The notes beneath the pieces are model-generated. The model was not told where the DNA came from, did no database searches, and worked only from the letters and a program-made list of their open reading frames with translations. 64,000 bases of DNA from Carpediemonas membranifera (Eukaryota; Fornicata): positions 1-64,000 of the forward strand of contig JAHDYR010000021.1 in the NCBI GenBank assembly GCA_019828565.1, in the 5' to 3' direction. Shown here in pieces: positions 20,361 to 29,383 of this stretch; the first letter of the stretch is position 1; every line of letters begins with the position of its first letter. The translations under genes were made by a program, and so were the position numbers.

Positions 20361-21884
20361 ATGAGCTTCCAGTCTTTGCAGGTGGATCACCACATAGTGA
20401 AGGCATTGAGAGAAAATGACCTTGTAGATCCGACGTTTTTTCAGTTGTATGCCATACCTAAGGCGCTTGACGTGACTTCGAAGCGTATTCTCTTGTCAGG
20501 CCCTCCGAACCACGGAAAGATGATTACATACCTTATTGCTATGCTTTCGAACCTTGCTGCTCGTTCAGATGCGTCTCAGACCCTCCAGAGCATCATTGTC
20601 GTGCCGAACGAGGATAAGCTCCACACCGCCAGATGGACCTTGGCCATGCTCTCCAAGTACTCCCCGAACACCCAGAACATCCTCGAAATCCACGACAGCG
20701 CCTCTCTCGAGAAGGCACAGGTTGAACTTGGCCACGCCACGACGCTGATCGTAACCGTCGACCGTCTCAGCGATCTTGCGTCTATCCCTATTGACTACGC
20801 ATCAATCATGTTCGTAGCATACCAAGACCTCGGCGACCTCCTCGCCTCGTCCCCCAGTGCCGAGGAACGCCTCCGGAGCCTCGCGCTGAATGTTACCGGA
20901 GCCCGTCTGTTCCTGATATGTCGCCCCACGGATTCCCCGAGCGTCCACTCATTCGCCCGGACGTTTGGCGAGTACGAGGACCTCTCTGTTCCTGCTAATT
21001 ACGCTCCCCTGTTCGAGATGCAGCACTACCTCGTGCCCGTCGCCACAAAAGCCGTGGAACCCGCCGGTGAGCAGCGCGATGAGACACCTGACGAAGATAT
21101 CGCCGCACAATGCCACATTATCCAGAAGATCGTCGAGGACAAACACTGTCAGAAGGCGCTCGTCGTTTGCCGCGAGATGAGAAACGCTCAGATCGTCAAG
21201 GGCCGCATCGAGCAGTCACCTCTCTTCTCAGGCGAGAATGCGCGGGCCTGCATCTGTCTCAACCCCTTCCTCGAGGACTCCGACGGAAACCGCCGCCCCG
21301 ATGCCCTGAACGAGGTGACCCGCCAGTTCAGCCAGCCCGGCATCAAGGTGGCTACCACTAGCGAGGCCGCGATCAAGCTCCTCGGCAACTTCCCCGTGTC
21401 ACACGTCATTCTGCTCCAGTTCCCATCGACACGGGCAGCCTACGTCTCGATGGCCAAGCGGGCATGCTCGCAGTACGGTTTCGCCGATATGATTTCCTTC
21501 ATCGATGTCCGCGGTCGTGAGTGTATCCAGGACCTCCAGCGGTGTGGCCTGACCTTCCAGAAGCTTCCCGTGCCAGCCCTGCCTGATGACTTGAAGGAAG
21601 TCATCATCTCGCACAAAAAGTCGGACGGCCATCGTGTTGGCGGCCGTAGGTTCCAGAAGGGGAAGTGGAACGACCGCAGAGACGCCTCTAAGGACCGCAC
21701 TGGCTCCTCGGCTGACCGCGGCGAGACTAGGCCCAAGACGGACCGTCATCCAGACGCCAGGCACGAGAGGCGTCCGTCGGCCGGGTCTGTCAGCGGGAAG
21801 CAGCAAAGGCCGAGGACCGCGGATGCAGGTAGGAAGGGCAAGAGCCGGGGAAGCCGCGGCAGGGGCCGCGGAGAGGGCAAGTAA
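20361..21884 (+). CDS. Degenerate DEAD-box helicase-like protein with RGG-type tail
   Basis: The 507-residue product begins with a Q-motif-like segment (FQSLQVDHHIVKAL, then DPTFFQLYAIPKAL), followed by a Walker A-like GPPNHGKM, where the usual GKT/S is GKM. The region where DEAD should lie reads VAYQDLGDL, so the catalytic Asp-Glu pair is absent. The second RecA-like lobe is recognisable (KALVVCREMRNAQIVKGRIE; VSHVILLQFPSTRAAYVSMAKRAC) but diverged. The C-terminus (about 440-507) is Arg/Lys/Gly-rich with RGRGRG, as in RNA-binding tails. I infer an RNA-binding pseudo-helicase rather than an ATPase. ATG at 20361 is chosen because the Q-motif follows; an ATG at 20247 is also in frame. The stop TAA is followed by TAAAA. 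Confidence 0.65.
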   Translation: MSFQSLQVDHHIVKALRENDLVDPTFFQLYAIPKALDVTSKRILLSGPPNHGKMITYLIAMLSNLAARSDASQTLQSIIVVPNEDKLHTARWTLAMLSKYSPNTQNILEIHDSASLEKAQVELGHATTLIVTVDRLSDLASIPIDYASIMFVAYQDLGDLLASSPSAEERLRSLALNVTGARLFLICRPTDSPSVHSFARTFGEYEDLSVPANYAPLFEMQHYLVPVATKAVEPAGEQRDETPDEDIAAQCHIIQKIVEDKHCQKALVVCREMRNAQIVKGRIEQSPLFSGENARACICLNPFLEDSDGNRRPDALNEVTRQFSQPGIKVATTSEAAIKLLGNFPVSHVILLQFPSTRAAYVSMAKRACSQYGFADMISFIDVRGRECIQDLQRCGLTFQKLPVPALPDDLKEVIISHKKSDGHRVGGRRFQKGKWNDRRDASKDRTGSSADRGETRPKTDRHPDARHERRPSAGSVSGKQQRPRTADAGRKGKSRGSRGRGRGEGK

Positions 21885-22381
21885 TAAAATTTAAAACACA
21901 AAGGGGCGTCTGGGGGAACTGGCTTGTATTGTCCTCCATCAATCAATCCATCAGACAATAAGGGTCTACATCAATTTGTTGTCGAAGAACGTGGTAGGCA
22001 TGCTGCCCGTCATCTCGGTGGACTGGGCCGCTGGCATGTCGGGCATGGACATCCATCCTTGGTCATGCCCGCGTCTATGGACTAAACTATGGAAACTATG
22101 GACAAACGATGAGACAGTCGAACAGTTAATACTGGCCAAGCCGCGCCTACGACCTGCTAACCGACGGCCTCACTCGGAGCTTCCTCTGACGACCACAGGC
22201 TTGTGTAACGGGGTTAACCTCGACGACGGCGACGCCGCTGTTGCTGCAGTTGTTCACGATCAACCAGAAGAGGATCCTCTGCGAGCTGGACGATCTGGTC
22301 CACGTCGACATACCGATCCCAAGGGCCTCAGAGACAGGTCTCGATCAGCCGTCGGCCGGGCTAGCGACTTTACTGGTCAGC
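21885..22381. other. Gap between helicase-like and PHD genes
   Basis: About 500 bp between convergent genes. It holds the 70-bp relic at 22240-22309 and the PHD gene 3' flank, in which AGTAAAG occurs about 11 nt after the stop. Nothing else is recognised. Confidence 0.4.
22240..22309 (+). pseudogene. Short relic shared with the 54.9-kb ORF fragment
   Basis: About 70 bp encoding FTINQKRILCELDDLVHVD. It matches FATDQKMIFCDLDDLVHVD encoded on the minus strand at about 54893-54965 and is about 75-80% identical at DNA level by eye. Its end at 22309 abuts exactly the start of sequence shared with the PHD-gene fragment at 48821-49435. It is a junction remnant of a rearrangement, not a gene. Confidence 0.5.
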
Positions 22382-24526
22382 CTACCGCTTGGGCTTGAAA
22401 TACACGGCGAGGTGACTCCTCGCGAGGCTCTTGGGCAGCACAACTTGCCCACTCTCGACAGCAGCAGACCGCAGCATCTTGTCGAAGTCAGACTGCACGA
22501 AGACCCACTCGAAGTCGCCGATGTCCGCGGTAAACCCGACCTGGTCGGAGATGCTGGACACAAGGGCCGTCGAGTCCTCTGGAGACTCGGGAATGAGGTC
22601 ATCATGCGTCAGCTTGCCCGCGCTCAGGGAGAACCGCTCGCGGTGGACAGAGCCCATGCTGTAGCGCAGGAAGCCGACCACGGAGAGTGGGGCGACGACG
22701 AGCGTGTCCGGGAGCTCGAGCGCGGCCGGGTATCTCACACGCCCCTTCATCTTCTGAGCGGTCTTTGGTTGGTCTGTGTCGCGTGTGATGAGCTCGACGG
22801 TCCAGTCCCGCGTGGCGGTCAGCTGGCGGCTGCGGCGGCATCTGTTGCGGTCAAACAGGTCGACGGCCTCGGGCTCCTCGGCGGGCTCAGCTGGCGCCTC
22901 ACTCCCATCGCTGTCCTCCTCCTCCTCTTCGCCCTCGGACCCGTCATGCTCTGCCTCTGCCTCTGGCTCCTTCTCCTCGAGCTCCTCACCGCCCTCGTCT
23001 TCATCCTGGTCAACCTCATCGTCGTCAACCTCACTGACAATCTCCATCTCCTCCTCCCCAGGCCAGCCATCCATGCCATGCAGCGCCTCCAGCAGCACCC
23101 TGGCAAGCATGGGGTAGCCCTCGAGCGTGTTATGGTACGGTATGACCACCCCAAGCGTCTCCCCCGCCAGCCCGTCGTGGCCCCGCACCATGAAGTCGAA
23201 CGCGGCCTCAGTCCAACCCATAGCCTCCACCTCCTCGCGGTAGAAGCGCCACACAGCCCTCATGCTGCAAACTGGGCAGTATTTCTCGAACTCGAAGCGG
23301 CGGCCCTTGACTGATGATGGCACCGGCTGTCCGATGCAGCCTAGGCGATCGGCACAGCAGGGGTGGAACTGGGCCTTGCAGCCCGGGTCTGAGCATGAGA
23401 TGGTTGCGCCCACGCGCCTGCCGCAGACCATGCAAGGGTGACGGGCCTGCTTGGCAGCCTTACGGAGGGGCTTGGTCACGATGAGCTCCTTACGCTCGTT
23501 GATGTAGTCGTCCTTCCTGTTTGCATCGCGTGCACACGTGTAGTGGGCGTACTTCCCGTCCTGGTCCGCCCGACTCATCGCCCCGCCAGTACAGTGGCAC
23601 AGGGCGCATGCTGGCAGCTTCTTGGGTGTCTTTGCCGTGTTTCCAGTGTCCGCGCAGACGTTACAGTACCACTGGTCGACGTCCTTCACAACGCGCTTGT
23701 TTGTTCTGTAGCATGAGCAATGGACGGCGACGTCGCACCCTGGACCGTCACACATGACCATGGGGTCGTCGGGGGTGTCCTCATCGAGCATGCAGACGTC
23801 GCATACCTCGCCTTCCGTGACCATGATGTCGTCTCGCTCGATGCCATCGACACCGGCGGCGTCATCGACCTTGGCCCGCTTAGAGGGCTTCTTGGCCGCT
23901 GCCTTTCGCTTGGCTGGCTGCTCGGGCTCGTATTCGTCCTCATCAGCGGCTTCCTCGAGATCTTCGGGGGGTGCGTCGGGGTTGATGCACTCATCCTTGT
24001 GCTCGGCCGCGTGCGAGGGACAATAGACGATTGCATGCTCCTTGAAGCCAGACGCGTGTTCGTTGAACGCGCAGAGAACGTGGACGTGCTTCTTGCACCG
24101 CCTTGCCTTGTGGTCAAGCATATGGCTGCATCGCATTGTCTGACCACCCTTCTTGCCGCAATACTGGCAGTGGTGGCGGCTCGGCGTCAAGTTGGTGATA
24201 CCAGCTGGCCAGGCCATCGTAGCGTCGTCAGCGAAGGTAATGTCATTGATGACGAGCGAGCAGAAGCCATGGATGAACACACCCTCGTAGTTCGTTGGAA
24301 TGAAGCCTTTGCGGGAAGATGGGCCGTTGAGACAGATAGCGCATTCAGGTTTCTTCTTTCCCTTGCGGCATGTGGCGCATAAGTACTTTCCAACGGAAAT
24401 GCCCGAAAAATCTCGCATGCCATAGCATTTGAGGTGCGCTATTGATCCACACTCGACGCATTTGATTGAATCGATGCCGAGATTGGCTTTTGAATTACAT
24501 ATGGAACACCTGTCCACGCCCGACAT
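22382..24526 (-). CDS. Multi-PHD/extended-PHD finger chromatin protein
   Basis: Nuclear zinc-finger protein of 714 residues, probably a histone-tail reader. Successive Cys/His clusters read as PHD-like finger 1 (CSICNSKANLG..CVECGSIAHLKC), an extended PHD (CAICLNG .. CQYCGKKGGQTMRC .. KKHVHVLCAF), a second PHD (CDVCMLDEDTPDDPMVMCDG), and another C2HC/ePHD (CALCHCTGGAM .. CMVCGRRVGATISC). This alternation is typical of JADE/BRPF/AF10-type readers. A basic NLS-like segment (KRKAAAKKPSKRAK) lies between the pairs, and a long acidic tract precedes the C-terminal ~180 residues, which have no recognised domain. The start ATG at 24526 leads directly into the first finger. A retrotransposon is inserted 52 bp upstream. 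The C-terminal part is duplicated at 48821-49363. Confidence 0.8.
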   Translation of the reverse strand: MSGVDRCSICNSKANLGIDSIKCVECGSIAHLKCYGMRDFSGISVGKYLCATCRKGKKKPECAICLNGPSSRKGFIPTNYEGVFIHGFCSLVINDITFADDATMAWPAGITNLTPSRHHCQYCGKKGGQTMRCSHMLDHKARRCKKHVHVLCAFNEHASGFKEHAIVYCPSHAAEHKDECINPDAPPEDLEEAADEDEYEPEQPAKRKAAAKKPSKRAKVDDAAGVDGIERDDIMVTEGEVCDVCMLDEDTPDDPMVMCDGPGCDVAVHCSCYRTNKRVVKDVDQWYCNVCADTGNTAKTPKKLPACALCHCTGGAMSRADQDGKYAHYTCARDANRKDDYINERKELIVTKPLRKAAKQARHPCMVCGRRVGATISCSDPGCKAQFHPCCADRLGCIGQPVPSSVKGRRFEFEKYCPVCSMRAVWRFYREEVEAMGWTEAAFDFMVRGHDGLAGETLGVVIPYHNTLEGYPMLARVLLEALHGMDGWPGEEEMEIVSEVDDDEVDQDEDEGGEELEEKEPEAEAEHDGSEGEEEEEDSDGSEAPAEPAEEPEAVDLFDRNRCRRSRQLTATRDWTVELITRDTDQPKTAQKMKGRVRYPAALELPDTLVVAPLSVVGFLRYSMGSVHRERFSLSAGKLTHDDLIPESPEDSTALVSSISDQVGFTADIGDFEWVFVQSDFDKMLRSAAVESGQVVLPKSLARSHLAVYFKPKR

Positions 24527-24582
24527 CGAAATGGAGAGCTCTTCGCTCCAAACGTATTGACCAGCAAAAACTGCACATTGAC

Positions 24583-24674
24583 TGTGCTATTGAAGGGTCA
24601 AACAATGTGTTTACTGAGGAGGTTTAGACCCGTGGTGGTGTAAATGGTCCAAACTAGGGGATTTGAATGCATCA
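24583..24674 (-). repeat. 3' LTR (92 bp)
   Basis: Starts TGTGCTATTG and ends AATGCATCA on the plus strand; identical to the copy at 29138-29229. Preceded by the target duplication TTGAC. Confidence 0.95.
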
Positions 24675-24700
24675 CTACCCCCCCTCCTTCAATGCGATGT

Positions 24701-26272
24701 CTAATCCTGCCGAGTGCCATTTGATTGGCGGGCCGACATTCTGAGCTTCAAATCATCAAACCGCTTCATGGCTTCCTCTAGGGGTGTATTCACCTGCAGG
24801 TACTGCTGAAGTATCGCATTGCCTCTCATATCCTCGTCTGTTGGGTTTCTCCACGTGTCGTCTGCTGGTTCGTATCCTAACCAGCGCACCTTCACCTCTG
24901 GCGTCTTCATCACGTCCTTCTTGATCCTGTGCGTGACGATCTCTTTGATATACGTGTGCATACGGTCCTTGGCGCATTCTGCCTTCGCCTTCTCCTCATC
25001 CCAGTCGCCTTCTGCGAGCTTCAGATGCTTCACGTGCTTCTTATACGTCTTGTTCGTCTCGGGGTCCCTTATCACGAACGAGCTGGCGTTTCCAGGTGCC
25101 TTCTTGACCACCTGAAGTGGGCCTCTCCATCGTAGCTGGTACTTCCCTCTCTGTTCTGCATCCCTGTCGACCATGACCCACGCCTTGGCTGTGATACGGG
25201 TCGGTGTCCTCTTGTTGTGCTTGTCCTGTCTGGCCTTGGCCGCGTCGTACGTCTTCTTCGCCGCGTCCCTGCGCTGTTGAGCTCTCATCTTCTCGTTCCG
25301 GACCATCTTGTCAATGACGTCCGTAACGTCGGCTCTCTCCTGGTTCGACAGTGTCATCTTCCCTTCCCGCTCTGTGGACACCACTAGCTTCCAGGGTGAC
25401 GTGCCTGTCGTGGCAGATCTAGCCTGGTTGATGATGTTCTGAACCGCTGGCAGTAGGCCCATCCATTGCTTCGTGCCGCGCTGATGCATCTCGTCCCTGA
25501 GGTGGCGGTTCACTTCGCGATTCCTGCGCTCAACGATCCCATTCTCCTCGTGATGGTACGGGGTGGTCGTCTTCGCGCCCCCGCCTAGCTCTGCCGCGAA
25601 CGACTTGAACTCCTTCGAGTCGAACTGCCGTCCGCTATCGGTCACCCACTCGACCGGGGGCGGGAAGTGTGTGAGGTATCTTTCCCTGATTGCTCTGATG
25701 GTGGCGGCGGAGGTCACCGTCTTCAGTGGGCACAGGGTGACCCACCTCGTCGACTCCTCCACCAGCACCAGGATGTACCGGTAACCCTGGTCTGCCTCTG
25801 CCATGTTGATGGTGTCGGCGAACACGCGACTGAACGGCGACGCTGGCATGCGCAGCTGCTCCTGATATTGCTCGCGTGACCGGTGTTCGGCGTTCTTCTG
25901 GCACACGGGGCACTCCTTAACCATCCTCTGGACGTCCGTGTCCGCAGTGTCCCAGCGCAATCCCTTATCCTCGAGCTTCCACAGCGTCTGGTCAACCCCG
26001 TGGTGACCGGTGCCAGGTCCGTGAACGGACTTGAAGCGTGGCAGCTTCTGGGACTCGGGTATGGCCGGGAACGTGCCCTCCTCTTCGGGCTCGGCGTCAA
26101 GGGTGTCGCCCTCGTCTGTCCCGGCTGCTTCCTCGGTGTCGCTTTCGTCTGCCTCGTCGCGCTCGCGGTCAGGCTGTCCTGCCGCCTCTTCGCGGAACCG
26201 AACTCTCGGCTCGTCGGCGGCGACTTCTTCCGACTCTTCCTCCGCTGCGTCGACTGCACACATCACGGACAC
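24701..26272 (-). CDS. Retrotransposon integrase with chromodomain-like tail
   Basis: 523-codon frame (first codon GTG, so not an independent gene). After an acidic linker it has the HHCC zinc segment (HGPGTGHHGV .. CPVCQKN) and the integrase core with D (VFADTINMAE), D (VTDSGRQFDS) and E (HEENGIVERRNREV), the DDE triad. A C-terminal segment (VRWLGYEPADDTWRNP) resembles a chromodomain, as in chromoviruses, where it can direct insertion to particular chromatin. The catalytic residues are present. The stop lies just before the polypurine tract. Confidence 0.85.
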   Translation of the reverse strand: MSVMCAVDAAEEESEEVAADEPRVRFREEAAGQPDRERDEADESDTEEAAGTDEGDTLDAEPEEEGTFPAIPESQKLPRFKSVHGPGTGHHGVDQTLWKLEDKGLRWDTADTDVQRMVKECPVCQKNAEHRSREQYQEQLRMPASPFSRVFADTINMAEADQGYRYILVLVEESTRWVTLCPLKTVTSAATIRAIRERYLTHFPPPVEWVTDSGRQFDSKEFKSFAAELGGGAKTTTPYHHEENGIVERRNREVNRHLRDEMHQRGTKQWMGLLPAVQNIINQARSATTGTSPWKLVVSTEREGKMTLSNQERADVTDVIDKMVRNEKMRAQQRRDAAKKTYDAAKARQDKHNKRTPTRITAKAWVMVDRDAEQRGKYQLRWRGPLQVVKKAPGNASSFVIRDPETNKTYKKHVKHLKLAEGDWDEEKAKAECAKDRMHTYIKEIVTHRIKKDVMKTPEVKVRWLGYEPADDTWRNPTDEDMRGNAILQQYLQVNTPLEEAMKRFDDLKLRMSARQSNGTRQD

Positions 26273-26473
26273 GATCGCACCCCTGCTGCTCTGGTGTCAG
26301 GCTCTCGGCTTCTGCGCGGGGCATTCTGGACAGGCCGTCCGCGACCGTATTAGACTTACCAGGCACGTGGGTGATGCTGAACTTGAGGTTGCCCAGCTCA
26401 AGTGCCCAGCGCTGCACCATGGGGTCGACGTTGCCCCCACGTGTACACGAGGTTACGGTGGTCCGTGAACATC

Positions 26474-26925
26474 TCAAACTCCCCTTGTGGCTAGGAACCG
26501 TCTCATCTTCCTCGTGGCCGCTATGATGGCGAATGCCTCCTTGCGGTAGGTGCTCCACTTGCGCTGGCTTGCTGTCAGGGCCTTGGAGAAGAACATCACA
26601 GGTCGCTTCGACCCGTCGTCCTCGACTCTGACCAGCACTGCGCCGACACCGGTGTCGGACGCGTCGGTGAACAGCTGTAGGCGGTCGTCAGGGCCCGGTG
26701 TGACCAACAGTGTGGGGGAGGTGACGATCTTCTTCAGTCTCTTGAACGCCTCTCTCTGGGGGTCGCCCCACACGAACGTCTGGCCCTTGATCTCCAGCTT
26801 GCGGATCGGCTCGGTGATGTCCGCGTAGCCGGGGATGAACTGGGAGAAGAAGTTGAAGATGCCCAATGTGGACCTGACGTCACTCACGTTTGTCGGGTCG
26901 GGCAGCTCCTGGACACCCTGGACGC
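26474..26925 (-). pseudogene. Retrotransposon RT thumb and RNase H, displaced frame
   Basis: Continues the polyprotein in another frame: the connection segment (TLGIFNFFSQFIPGYADI) and RNase H (LFTDASDTGVGAVLVRVEDD, then STYRKEAFAIIAATRKMRRF). The frame ends at 26474. Two further switches, at G4 and G5 runs between about 26485 and 26445, lead into the end of RNase H and then the integrase frame. The changes lie inside conserved enzyme domains, so they are lesions or sequence errors and not programmed frameshifts. Confidence 0.75.
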
Positions 26926-29124
26926 GCCATGGGGGATGCGCTTTCCCTCCGCCGACACTATCCATCCGAGGTACTCCACCTCCGTCAACCCGAAAAAGCA
27001 CTTGTTCTTGTTGAGCTTCAGCTTCTTCTCTCGCACCCGGTCCATCACCCGCATCAGGTTCGCCTGGTACTCTTCCCAGGTCGACCCATAGACGATGATG
27101 TCGTCCACGTACACAAGACACGCCGTGCCCAGCATGTCCGCGAAAGCCTCCTCTAAGGCCTCTTGCATATGGCCAGCCGCGGTGGCAAGGCCGAACGGCA
27201 TCGTAGTGTAGGTATAGTGCCCCTTGGAGTACGTGAACGCCAGGTACTCCTGTGTGTCGGGGTGCACCGGGACCTGATGGAAGGCCTTGCTGAGGTCAAG
27301 TGCTGCGAAGTACTTGTTGCCCCTCAGCCTCTCGATCAGCTCTTCCGTCGACGGCAAGTCGTGCTGAGTCATGGACGCCAGGAGCTCGTTCAGTGGCGAG
27401 TAGTCCATGCACGGCCGCCACGTCCCGGCCTTCTTCCGCACCATGACCACTGAGCTGCTCCAGGGAGACTTGGTTGGGATGATGATCCCGCTTTCCTCCA
27501 GCTTCTGCATCTCTGACCGGAGTTCATCCTCCACCTGTCTTGGGAACCTTCGGGGCAGACGGAAGTAGGGTCGGGCGTCCTTCTTCAGCGTGACCTTGAA
27601 CGGCTTAAGGTCTGCTGGTTCGCCTGCATCGCCGAAGCAGTCGCTGTATCTCTCGGCCCAGTCCTCTGTGAGCTTGGAGATGACCTGGATGGGGTCTGCT
27701 TCGGTGTCAAGGTTGCGGTTGATTAGGCCGAGGGAGTCAATCACCTCCATGTTGATGAGGAACGACTCGGCCTTGTCCATCGCATACCAGGTCGGCGTCG
27801 CGGTGACCTCTCTGTCGAGGTGGAGGGTGATCGGCACATCTGACAACACTCGGTAGACCCTCCTCATCGACTCGTCAGCCAAGCGGACTGTCTCGCCCCG
27901 CGTGGCGATCTTCAGTCCCTTCTCGACGGCCCAGTCCCTCGGCACGACGCTGAACGAGGAGCAGGTGTCCATGCGGACGATCAACTCTTCGCCCAGCAGA
28001 CTGGCCTTCTCCTGCCAGATAGTCTTGGACGCTAACATAAAACAGAAAGGATACTCAGATGGCTTTACAACTGTGCACTGGTGCGACTTGTGGCCGAACT
28101 CGCCGCACCTGAAGCACTTCGGCTCCTCGTGTGGGCAGTCGGCCGAGTCGTGACCCTTTTCGCCGCAGTTGAAGCAGCCGCGGCCCCCTTGCCGCCGCTC
28201 AGGCTTGGCCCCCTCGGCCGCGCCGTCATTGCGTCTGCGCTCTCCCGTCCTCGCTGGCATCTTCCGCTCCTCTCTCGGCTTGCTCTGCAGTGACTCGAGC
28301 TGCTTCTGTAGGGCCGCGAGCCGGCTGCTCGGCACCAGGTCAAACTCTCGCATGGCATCTGTTCGGGCCCGTAGGTACTTTGCTATGACCTTCAACGACT
28401 TCGCGACTGTTGACTTGGAAAGAACAACAGAGCGAAGAGACGATGCGATCGTCTCGTCATCGAGGCTCGCCAGAACGATCTCCTGGAGCTCTCTAGCATC
28501 CAGGGATCCGACCTTCTCGAACAGATCTACCATATCCGTGAACACATGGCGGTAACGGGTGAAAGAGGTCTCACGGAGCTTGCGAAGCTCGCGGTACGCG
28601 CGCTGAAGACTGATATTGGTTAGTGTGGCCTCAGCCATCACCACCCAGCGCTCATCGCGCTTCCTCCTCGTTGTCTTCGCCTCCTTCTTCTCTTGGTCTT
28701 GAGCCATGATGTACCGGAGCAAAGCGTCGTCCCGGGCGGTCGTCTTGCCGCTTGTCTTCTTCTTCCGGGCCGGGTTAGCGATGAGTGTGCTCCGGGCGTC
28801 ATCCTCGGAGTCGCTCTGGGCGTGCGCGTCTTCGCCGCCCCTGCTGCTGTCGCTACCCTCGTTGGCGCTGAACATCTCCTCGTCGTCTTCACTCGAGCTG
28901 TCAGAGCTGTCATCGGAGCTTTCGTCGTCCTCCAGAGCTTGGTATGCGTCCTTGATACTTGTTCTCACTTTCGCGTCGATGCACTCGAAGAGGGTCTTCG
29001 GCTTGACCTCATCTTCAGCATAGAGTGCGTAGCTCATGCGGAACCTCACCCAGTCGGCTGCAGTGTGCCGGAGATACTTCGGGTAAGTCCCTTTTGGGTC
29101 GTCGTCATCGTCATCCTTCTTCAT
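26884..29124 (-). CDS. Retrotransposon gag-protease-reverse transcriptase polyprotein (first part)
   Basis: 746-codon frame with a capsid-like helical region, two zinc knuckles (CFNCGEKGHDSADC and CFRCGEFGHKSHQC, about residues 320-355), a protease-like segment with the Asp motif RMDTCSSFSVV in place of the usual DTG/DSG, and a reverse transcriptase with LDLSKAFHQVP and the catalytic YVDDIIVYG. Gag, protease and RT share one frame with no frameshift between them. The frame is lost at the end of RT near 26925, at a C5 run, where the RT/RNase H frame takes over. The ATG lies 13 nt inside the 5' LTR. As it stands the polyprotein is interrupted. Confidence 0.85.
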   Translation of the reverse strand: MKKDDDDDDPKGTYPKYLRHTAADWVRFRMSYALYAEDEVKPKTLFECIDAKVRTSIKDAYQALEDDESSDDSSDSSSEDDEEMFSANEGSDSSRGGEDAHAQSDSEDDARSTLIANPARKKKTSGKTTARDDALLRYIMAQDQEKKEAKTTRRKRDERWVVMAEATLTNISLQRAYRELRKLRETSFTRYRHVFTDMVDLFEKVGSLDARELQEIVLASLDDETIASSLRSVVLSKSTVAKSLKVIAKYLRARTDAMREFDLVPSSRLAALQKQLESLQSKPREERKMPARTGERRRNDGAAEGAKPERRQGGRGCFNCGEKGHDSADCPHEEPKCFRCGEFGHKSHQCTVVKPSEYPFCFMLASKTIWQEKASLLGEELIVRMDTCSSFSVVPRDWAVEKGLKIATRGETVRLADESMRRVYRVLSDVPITLHLDREVTATPTWYAMDKAESFLINMEVIDSLGLINRNLDTEADPIQVISKLTEDWAERYSDCFGDAGEPADLKPFKVTLKKDARPYFRLPRRFPRQVEDELRSEMQKLEESGIIIPTKSPWSSSVVMVRKKAGTWRPCMDYSPLNELLASMTQHDLPSTEELIERLRGNKYFAALDLSKAFHQVPVHPDTQEYLAFTYSKGHYTYTTMPFGLATAAGHMQEALEEAFADMLGTACLVYVDDIIVYGSTWEEYQANLMRVMDRVREKKLKLNKNKCFFGLTEVEYLGWIVSAEGKRIPHGASRVSRSCPTRQT

Positions 29125-29137
29125 GCGTAGTAATTAC

Positions 29138-29229
29138 TGTGCTATTGAAGGGTCAAACAATGTGTTTACTGAGGAGGTTTAGACCCGTGGTGGTGTAAAT
29201 GGTCCAAACTAGGGGATTTGAATGCATCA
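29138..29229 (-). repeat. 5' LTR (92 bp)
   Basis: Identical to the copy at 24583-24674 and followed by TTGAC at 29230-29234. It is very short for an LTR. Confidence 0.95.
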
Positions 29230-29234
29230 TTGAC

Positions 29235-29383
29235 TCCAGAAAACTGCCCTCCAACAACCATAAACCTGGTCACTCAGACCCTGGGCGCGCGAGCTGGTGC
29301 CAGTCAAGCTACACGAGGTCCGCGGCGAGCGGAGGGAGCACGTCGAGGTGGACGTGGCCGGGGACGAATAAACTTGACAAACT
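29235..29383. other. Gap between retrotransposon and WD40-kinase gene
   Basis: About 150 bp of flanking DNA 3' of the WD40-kinase gene; nothing recognised. Confidence 0.4.

Larger units (their letters stand above)
24583..29229 (-). mobile_element. Ty3/gypsy-type LTR retrotransposon, complete, minus orientation
   Basis: Bounded by two identical 92-bp direct repeats (24583-24674 and 29138-29229) beginning TG and ending CA. They are flanked by the 5-bp target duplication TTGAC at 24578-24582 and 29230-29234. Reading from the right, the order is gag with two CCHC knuckles, protease-like, reverse transcriptase, RNase H, integrase, chromodomain-like tail; this order defines Ty3/gypsy (chromovirus-like). 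A polypurine tract (GAAGGAGGGGGGTAG) lies directly before the 3' LTR at 24675-24689. Only 13 nt separate the 5' LTR from the gag ATG at 29124, with no tRNA-type primer site. Three frame changes interrupt pol. Identical LTRs indicate recent insertion. Confidence 0.93.

Noticed and set aside
22241-23314. 357-codon plus-strand ORF opposite the PHD gene
   Set aside because: Shadow of a GC-rich coding sequence; the opposite strand encodes clear zinc fingers and the acidic tail.
26440-26930. Programmed ribosomal frameshifting in the retrotransposon
   Set aside because: The breaks lie inside RT and RNase H, three within 500 bp, not at the gag-pol boundary.
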